The notes beneath the pieces were generated by a model, which saw only the letters and a list, made by a program, of their open reading frames with translations, was not told the origin of the DNA and ran no database searches. A stretch of 11,808 bases of DNA, from NCBI GenBank assembly GCA_036986275.1, contig BTRG01000065.1, positions 1 through 11,808 on the forward strand, in the 5' to 3' direction. Shown piece by piece: positions 7,373 to 11,808 of the stretch. Both the position numbers and the translations under genes were made by a program. Every line of letters starts with the position of its first letter. Position 1 is the stretch's first letter. This DNA comes from BTRG01 sp036986275 (GTDB lineage Bacteria > Pseudomonadota > Gammaproteobacteria > Acidiferrobacterales > SZUA-150).

Positions 7373-7382
7373 ATAACGTTAT
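7373..7382. repeat. Perfect 10 bp palindrome ATAACGTTAT in the divergent intergenic region
   Basis: The palindrome lies just upstream of the TATAAT box of the DUF2062 gene, in the spacer or -35 area, and upstream of the comEC promoter candidate. It could be a small operator half-site pair, but short AT-rich palindromes are common by chance and no matching copy was noticed elsewhere in the window. Confidence 0.3.
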
Positions 7383-7390
7383 AAGTTGCG

Positions 7391-7396
7391 TATAAT
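7391..7396 (+). promoter_or_regulatory. Candidate -10 box for the DUF2062 gene
   Basis: A perfect TATAAT lies 42 bp before the ATG at 7439. No good -35 hexamer is present at 16-18 bp; the best match, TGGTCA at 7365-7370, has a 20 bp spacer. Transcription would start near 7403 and give a leader of about 36 nt. The box is convincing, but the complete promoter is less so. Confidence 0.5.
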
Positions 7397-7438
7397 AAAA
7401 GTAAGCAGCCAGGCAGCCGGGAACAAAGCTAGAATTAC

Positions 7439-7975
7439 ATGTCCAAGAAATTCATCAAACGTTTTATGCCGGAACCGCATACGGTGAAAGAACACAAGCA
7501 CCTGCAGTTCTTAGGCGATGCCCTGCACAACCCAAGCCTGTGGCACCTCAATCGCCGTTCGGTTTCCATCGCTTTTGCGATAGGCCTGTTCATGGCCATG
7601 ATGCCCATGCCCTTTCAGATGATACCGGCGGCGGTCCTGGCCATCGTATTCAGGGCAAACCTATTGCTCTCCGTTGCCCTGGTCTGGATCAGCAACCCCA
7701 TTACCATGCCGCCCATTTTTTATTTTAGTTATAAGGTAGGTGCCGCCATCATAGGCCGTCAGGGGACGAATTTTACATTCGAGGTCAGTTGGCAATGGCT
7801 ATCGACCGAGTTAGCGCAAGTATGGCAACCCTTCTTACTCGGCAGCCTCGTCGTGGGTATTGCTTTGTCTATAACAGGTTATTTCGCCATACAGGGTTTA
7901 TGGCGATTACATGTGATAAGGGAGTGGGAAAAGAGAAAACTGGCCAGGCAAACGCGCAAGAATAAAACAGTCTAG
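7439..7975 (+). CDS. DUF2062 family membrane protein
   Basis: This 178-residue protein has the DUF2062 pattern. After a basic N terminus (MSKKFIKRFMPEP) come NPSLWHLNRRSVSIAFAIGL (31-50), a Met/Pro-rich FMAMMPMPFQMIPAA (51-65) and WISNPITMPPIFYFSYKVGA (83-102). A third hydrophobic segment lies at about 131-156, and a strongly basic tail (EWEKRKLARQTRKNK) follows. Three or so membrane helices are likely, with both ends basic and so probably cytoplasmic. The biochemical function of the family is unknown. It is the only complete plus-strand gene here. It diverges from comEC and converges on lolD with a 17 nt gap and no visible terminator. ATG at 7439 is the natural start, although no clear Shine-Dalgarno sequence precedes it. 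A DUF2062 gene next to comEC and lolCD is common in gammaproteobacteria. Confidence 0.9.
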   Translation: MSKKFIKRFMPEPHTVKEHKHLQFLGDALHNPSLWHLNRRSVSIAFAIGLFMAMMPMPFQMIPAAVLAIVFRANLLLSVALVWISNPITMPPIFYFSYKVGAAIIGRQGTNFTFEVSWQWLSTELAQVWQPFLLGSLVVGIALSITGYFAIQGLWRLHVIREWEKRKLARQTRKNKTV

Positions 7976-7992
7976 TTTAACAATTTCCGGTG

Positions 7993-8682
7993 TCAGGTCG
8001 TTACGGCTTTCAGCACGCCATCTTCCATAGTCAATGATCGATCCATTTGTGCCGCCAGGCCGGCATCATGTGTCACTACCACAAAGCTGGTTCCCAGGTC
8101 ACGATTCAATTCTAACATCAACTGATATACATTATCGGCTGTCTTGCGGTCGAGATTACCTGTGGGTTCATCGGCCAATACACACAGAGGCCGCGTAACC
8201 AGTGCCCGGGCAACCGCTACGCGCTGACGCTCACCACCCGAGAGTTCAGAGGGTTTGTGTAGCAAGCGATCTTCCATGCCGACACGCACAAGCATTTCTC
8301 TGGCTTGTTTCGATGCTTCGACAGGATCGGTGCGCCGGATTAGCAAGGGCATGGCGACATTTTCTTCGGCACTAAATTCCGGTAACAGGTGATGAAACTG
8401 GTAGACAAAACCAAGATGCCGATTACGCAAACGACCACGAGCCGCCTCATTCATCTCGGAAAGATTCTGGCCATTTAATTCCACTTGTCCTGAGGTGGGC
8501 ACATCCAGTCCACCCAACAGGTGTAACAAGGTGCTCTTGCCACTGCCAGATGCCCCCACAACCGCGATCTGCTCACCACGGGCGACTCGTAAATAAACCC
8601 CGTTCAGGACATTGACGCTGAACTTGGCTTCATCGAAGGTGCGCGTTAATCCTGTGCAACGCAAGACATCCCCGCTCATCAT
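7993..8682 (-). CDS. lolD: Lipoprotein-releasing system ATP-binding protein LolD
   Basis: LolD is the ATPase that powers extraction of outer-membrane lipoproteins from the inner membrane and their transfer to LolA. The 229-residue protein has Walker A GASGSGKST (43-51), Q-loop Gln95 and the LolD-type stretch FVYQFHHLLPEFSAEENV (92-109). The signature LSGGERQR (147-154), Walker B VLADEP (168-173) followed by TGNLD, and the H-loop His205 complete the ATPase domain. The FHHLLPEF segment is the LolD-specific contact region, which sets it apart from FtsE or MacB. The start overlaps the lolC stop as ATGA. GAGG lies 5 nt before the first ATG (8680-8682), and a second ATG follows immediately. Translation is probably coupled to lolC. 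Confidence 0.97.
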   Translation of the reverse strand: MMSGDVLRCTGLTRTFDEAKFSVNVLNGVYLRVARGEQIAVVGASGSGKSTLLHLLGGLDVPTSGQVELNGQNLSEMNEAARGRLRNRHLGFVYQFHHLLPEFSAEENVAMPLLIRRTDPVEASKQAREMLVRVGMEDRLLHKPSELSGGERQRVAVARALVTRPLCVLADEPTGNLDRKTADNVYQLMLELNRDLGTSFVVVTHDAGLAAQMDRSLTMEDGVLKAVTT

Positions 8683-9926
8683 TCAAACCTCAGGGCTTCT
8701 GCAGGCTGCACACGCGAGGCTCGCCAGGCGGGGTAGATGGTGGCAAACATACCCATGACCAAAGATGCCAACGCAATCACCGTCACATCTTGCCAGTGTA
8801 TATCTGCGGGCAGGTCAGTAATGTAATAGACATCGGCGGCCAGGAATGTGGTTTGCAATATACCTTCTATGAAATGCACAACTTCTTCCACATTCAATGC
8901 CAACAAGACACCGCTGATGACGCCCAGCAATGTTCCAACCACACCAATAACAGTGCCTTGCACCATGAACACGCCCATAACACCGGCTGGACTCAGCCCC
9001 AGTGTACGTAAAATAGCAATGTCATTTTGTTTATCTGTCACCACCATCACCAGGGTTGAAACAATATTAAAAGCTGCCACCGCCACAATGAGTAGAAGTA
9101 TTATCAACATCACACGCTTTTCTATTTTTAATGCGCGAAAAAAGTTGGCATGTTCTTGCGTCCAGTCGCGAGCAAAATACCCGGAATCAAGTATCTCTTC
9201 CAGTTCCGCGGCTACCCGAGGTGCGGCAAACAAATCGTCCAGCCTTAATCGCAAGCCACTGACCGCGCCCGCCATGCCATATAAGCGGGCCGCATCTTGT
9301 ATATGAATCAAAGCCAGGCCACTGTCATACTCATACATGCCGACCTCAAACACACCGATAACGGTGAAGCGTTTAAAGCGTGGCAACATGCCAGCGGGCG
9401 TGGCCAATGCCTGTGGAATGATCAATGAGATCTGGGCGCCCTTGCTGACATTGAGTTTCCACGCCAGTTCGTTACCAATGATAATGCCAAACTTGCCAGG
9501 TCTTAGGTCATCCAGCGAACCACTGGTCACTTTATCCGCCAGGTGGGACACGGTCTTCTCATATTTGGGCACGATGCCACGCACGACAACGCCACTGACT
9601 TGCTTGCCTCGCGATAACATGCCCTGTCCTGAAATATAAGGTGCGGTGGCCAGAACCGATTCATGCTTGCCCAGGGTGGTGGCGACGCCCTGCCAATTTG
9701 CCAGCCGATTATTTCCCTGCGTGATAGTGACATGAGACACCACTCCGAGAATGCGGTCACGCAATTCCTTACCAAAGCCATTCATCACGGACAGCACGGT
9801 AATCAAGGCCATCACGCCCAACACTATCCCCAGCATGGAAGTCAGAGAAATAAATGAAATGAAATGATTGCGACGCTTGGCGCGCGTGTAACGTAGACCA
9901 ATAAAGAGTTCGAGCGGGCGTATCAT
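8679..9926 (-). CDS. lolC: Lipoprotein-releasing system permease LolC/LolE family
   Basis: This 415-residue inner-membrane permease pairs with LolD to release lipoproteins to LolA. It starts LELFIGLRYTRAKRRNHFISFIS, typical of LolC/E. A first helix (about 24-49) is followed by a large periplasmic domain (about 50-270). Three C-terminal FtsX-type helices follow (about 272-297, 315-345, 380-400), with NIVSTLVMVVTDKQNDIAILRTLG between the first two and the family ending PAWRASRVQPAEALRFE. Residues about 171-190 (PQALATPAGMLPRFKRFTVI) resemble the LolC hook that holds LolA, so this is LolC-like or a LolF-type subunit and not LolE. Only one such permease gene is present here, whereas classical systems have two. 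The ATG at 9924-9926 fits the family start but lacks a clear ribosome-binding site. It follows the CapA-like gene by 43 nt. Confidence 0.94.
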   Translation of the reverse strand: MIRPLELFIGLRYTRAKRRNHFISFISLTSMLGIVLGVMALITVLSVMNGFGKELRDRILGVVSHVTITQGNNRLANWQGVATTLGKHESVLATAPYISGQGMLSRGKQVSGVVVRGIVPKYEKTVSHLADKVTSGSLDDLRPGKFGIIIGNELAWKLNVSKGAQISLIIPQALATPAGMLPRFKRFTVIGVFEVGMYEYDSGLALIHIQDAARLYGMAGAVSGLRLRLDDLFAAPRVAAELEEILDSGYFARDWTQEHANFFRALKIEKRVMLIILLLIVAVAAFNIVSTLVMVVTDKQNDIAILRTLGLSPAGVMGVFMVQGTVIGVVGTLLGVISGVLLALNVEEVVHFIEGILQTTFLAADVYYITDLPADIHWQDVTVIALASLVMGMFATIYPAWRASRVQPAEALRFE

Positions 9927-9969
9927 GGTGCGGGATTAAACCACAGTCGACAACATTTCAGAAAACCGT

Positions 9970-11121
9970 CTATCGGGCATTATCAATCGCCGTGAATTCC
10001 AGCACGGCCTTATCGCCTTTTTGCTCCAGCATTGTCCCCCGCGACGCCGACAAGGTTTGTAAAGTCTTAATCACCTCATTGGCCGCCTCACCTCGCAAGG
10101 GCGTGGGCTGGAATATGACATTTACGTTATCCACATCAATGGGAATCATTTCCAGCCGCTGTAACATGCTGCCTCTGAAAATTATCTGCGCAATTACGCT
10201 GACACGAGCCTTGCGGCTATAGGAACCAAATGCAAAATTTCCCAGACTGTAGAGGATCAAGCCATCCCGGTAGCGCTCCACGGCTTGCAAGATATGTGGA
10301 TGATGTCCAATCACCGCACTGGCGCCTGACTGTATAGCGGTCTTTGCCAGGGCAATCTGATACGGCCTTAAGTCTGTTGTCGACTCCCGGCCCCAATGAA
10401 ACGAAACCAGTACCACATCGGCGACTTGCCTCGCGGCTAACACGTCTTCCTGTATATGTCGTGCATGGCCAAAGGCGGTGCCCGGTTGATTTTCTTTGGC
10501 CCAGAACGTTTCAGGAAAAGTAAGCGAATAGGCAAGAAAGGCGAAACGGATGCCGTTGCGGACAATAATATATGCTTCTCTGGCTTGATCCAGATTTTCA
10601 CCGGCGCCAATAAATCCAATACCCGAATTATTCAGTGCGTTTGTTGTATCTGTCAAACCCTTCACGCCATAGTCAAGTGCATGGTTGTTCGCCAAAGACA
10701 TGACATCAAAACCGGCTTGCGCCAAGGCCGATGCCACTTTTTCCGGTGGCGACTTAAATACATATTTCTTTTCGGTTGCACTGTCACCGCCATGTGTCAG
10801 CGGTCCTTCGAGATTGCCAAAGGTAATATCGGCACCATGCAGGTAATCATGGGTTTGTGCAAAGGGATGATCATAACCGTAGCGCTGCATCTCGGCTGTC
10901 GCGCTACCCCCCAGCATAATGTCACCGACAGCGGTAATCGTAGTCTCTTTTATGGCTGGAATGACCTTGGCTTGCAGCTCTTGCCGCACAGGGGGATGCG
11001 GCAGACCCACTGCCGGTGTTTCTTTTTCTATTACCGTTGAACACGCACTTAATAATATTACGAGCCCGGTATAAGAAAGATGAGACAGGCTCCGCATCAA
11101 GGCGGCATGCATTTTTTTCAT
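9970..11121 (-). CDS. CapA/PgsA-family (poly-gamma-glutamate synthesis type) calcineurin-like lipoprotein
   Basis: This 383-residue protein starts with a lipoprotein signal peptide: MKKMHAALMR, a hydrophobic stretch (about 14-25) and the lipobox LSAC with Cys27. The residue after Cys is Ser, which predicts sorting to the outer membrane. The mature part (about 60-330) is a CapA-like metallophosphatase fold: ITAVGDIMLGG (62-72), ADITFGNLEGPLT (97-109), SLANNHALDYG (142-152), HWGRE (242-246) and GHHPHILQAVE (272-282) followed by LILYSLGNFAFGS. The Asp, Asn and His residues expected at the metal site are present. CapA/PgsA proteins take part in poly-gamma-glutamate capsule synthesis in Bacillus. 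No pgsB/capB or pgsC/capC gene is present here, so that product is not implied. The ATG lies 2 nt after the dciA stop, suggesting coupled translation; lolC follows. Substrate unknown. Confidence 0.9.
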   Translation of the reverse strand: MKKMHAALMRSLSHLSYTGLVILLSACSTVIEKETPAVGLPHPPVRQELQAKVIPAIKETTITAVGDIMLGGSATAEMQRYGYDHPFAQTHDYLHGADITFGNLEGPLTHGGDSATEKKYVFKSPPEKVASALAQAGFDVMSLANNHALDYGVKGLTDTTNALNNSGIGFIGAGENLDQAREAYIIVRNGIRFAFLAYSLTFPETFWAKENQPGTAFGHARHIQEDVLAARQVADVVLVSFHWGRESTTDLRPYQIALAKTAIQSGASAVIGHHPHILQAVERYRDGLILYSLGNFAFGSYSRKARVSVIAQIIFRGSMLQRLEMIPIDVDNVNVIFQPTPLRGEAANEVIKTLQTLSASRGTMLEQKGDKAVLEFTAIDNAR

Positions 11122-11123
11122 AT

Positions 11124-11573
11124 TTATTTTTTATCGCCCAACCTTTCCAGGGCCCTTCGCAACTCATCGTCTTCCATGCCGGCCGCCACTTTACGAATCA
11201 AACTGGCGCTGCTATCAGAAATACGCGTTTCACGAATAGCAGAGCTGGTTGATGGCTTGATGGGCGAATTTTTGGGTATGACTTTTACCTTGATCTCATG
11301 CAAGCCCTCAAACTCTGGAAAACGCTGCAAGTGCGCAACCCAGGACGGTATCTCAAAACGCAAGCGACTGGCCCAGGCCGATGACTCTGTCTCCACGACC
11401 AGTACACCTTGCTCAAACCGTATGGGACGTGTGTGTTCATTGAGAGGCGCGCTCACTTCCCGCTGCCAACAGGAACCCAATAATGCATCCGTACCCGCCT
11501 TTTGTCGGATGGTCTTGATGAGCCTGTCAGGCAGAAAATTGCTTATGGCAGGGCCATTTTTAGGTTTGGACAT
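11124..11573 (-). CDS. dciA: DciA-like (DUF721) replicative helicase loader
   Basis: The DUF721 family includes DciA, which loads the DnaB helicase in bacteria lacking DnaC. From the ATG at 11571-11573 the product is 149 residues. It begins SKPKNGPAISNFLPDRLIKTI, contains the DUF721 core GVLVVETESSAWASRLRFE, followed by LQRFPEFEGLHEIKVKVIP. It ends with EDDELRRALERLG, a tail seen in many gammaproteobacterial members. The KH-like core and the C-terminal helical tail are joined by a Ser-rich linker. The frame continues upstream to a TTG (11607-11609) that would add 12 residues. The ATG is preferred because it is canonical and gives the usual N terminus, although neither has a strong ribosome-binding site. 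The divergent neighbour (probable M23 peptidase, usually followed by secA) is the usual gammaproteobacterial context. Confidence 0.85.
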   Translation of the reverse strand: MSKPKNGPAISNFLPDRLIKTIRQKAGTDALLGSCWQREVSAPLNEHTRPIRFEQGVLVVETESSAWASRLRFEIPSWVAHLQRFPEFEGLHEIKVKVIPKNSPIKPSTSSAIRETRISDSSASLIRKVAAGMEDDELRRALERLGDKK

Positions 11574-11632
11574 GTGAAATTTCAACCGCGGTGTACATGG
11601 CAAAATCAATCATCTACGTCTATAACTTAATC

Positions 11633-11808
11633 ATGAATCTGATTATTGTGCCTGAAGGCATCCGAAAAAGCGCGCATATCAGCCTGCACCACTACCAAGT
11701 CCTGGCCATCTCCCTCATTGCCATCGTCGGCCTGCCGCTGTTCTTTGGCACCCTGTTCTTCCATATCCAGGGCATGCTGGACCGGCAGTCCGGACTCGCC
11801 GATGCCAC
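11633..11808 (+). CDS. N-terminal part of a membrane-anchored protein, probably an M23-family peptidase (runs off the window)
   Basis: An open frame begins at ATG 11633-11635 and continues without a stop to the window end, giving 58 complete codons. The product starts MNLIIVPEGIRKSAHISLHHYQ, then has one membrane helix (about residues 24-46: LAISLIAIVGLPLFFGTLFF) and a short polar stretch. This type II anchor opening a longer periplasmic protein matches the N terminus of M23 peptidases that lie divergently from dciA and upstream of secA in many gammaproteobacteria. The catalytic domain lies beyond the window, so the family call rests on context and the anchor only. A TATAAC at 11621-11626 is close to the ATG, but no good -35 was found and no Shine-Dalgarno sequence is visible. 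Confidence 0.6.
   Translation, partial: MNLIIVPEGIRKSAHISLHHYQVLAISLIAIVGLPLFFGTLFFHIQGMLDRQSGLADA

Noticed and set aside
7976..7992. Bidirectional terminator between convergent DUF2062 and lolD genes
   Set aside because: The 17 nt gap and its flanks show no convincing inverted repeat or T-run.
10456..11040. 194-codon plus-strand open frame antisense to the CapA-like gene
   Set aside because: Its Cys/Arg-rich composition and exact containment in a gene with all CapA motifs mark it as an antisense shadow.
11574..11609. TTG-initiated extension of dciA by 12 residues
   Set aside because: The ATG at 11571-11573 is canonical and gives the usual family N terminus; the extension has no better ribosome-binding site.

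Overview
The window is a chromosomal, housekeeping-type region of a gammaproteobacterium. The evidence is the gene order kdsB / Trm112-like (YcaR) / lpxK / exbD / exbB / comEC on one strand, with a DUF2062 gene and lolC-lolD next to it. From memory, Pseudomonas and relatives have a very similar order. A dciA gene diverging from an M23-type peptidase gene is also typical of gammaproteobacteria. Base composition looks balanced by eye, with comEC visibly richer in G+C than msbA. I see no insertion sequence, tRNA, rRNA, CRISPR array, phage gene or toxin-antitoxin pair.

Left block (about 27-7264, all on the minus strand, transcribed right to left): comEC, exbB, exbD, msbA, lpxK, a Trm112/YcaR-like gene and kdsB. 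Spacing is tight or overlapping (GTGA overlap exbD/msbA, 8 nt overlap lpxK/Trm112, 8 nt gap to kdsB). The only sizeable internal gap is 75 nt, between comEC and exbB. Three genes act in lipopolysaccharide assembly: KdsB activates KDO, LpxK adds the 4'-phosphate to lipid A, and MsbA flips the lipid A-core across the inner membrane. ExbB/ExbD form a proton-driven motor with no TonB or TolA nearby. ComEC is the DNA-uptake channel.

Middle (7265-7438): a 174 bp divergent intergenic region. It holds a candidate minus-strand promoter for the comEC-led operon and a TATAAT box with an adjacent perfect palindrome in front of the plus-strand DUF2062 membrane-protein gene (7439-7975). The most interesting detail is here: the comEC reading frame continues upstream of its first conventional start codon to an ATT codon with a strong, well-spaced Shine-Dalgarno sequence.

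Right block (7993-11573, minus strand): dciA (helicase loader), a CapA-family lipoprotein gene, one lolC/E-type permease gene and lolD. LolC and LolD form the lipoprotein-release ABC transporter, and the CapA-family protein carries a lipobox that would make it a client of that machinery. At 11633 a plus-strand gene begins and runs off the window; it encodes a protein with an N-terminal membrane anchor, probably an M23 peptidase.

I did not find an obviously new multi-gene system. The points worth a second look are the ATT start of comEC, the ExbBD pair inside an LPS operon, the single LolC/E subunit, and the CapA-like lipoprotein coupled to dciA.
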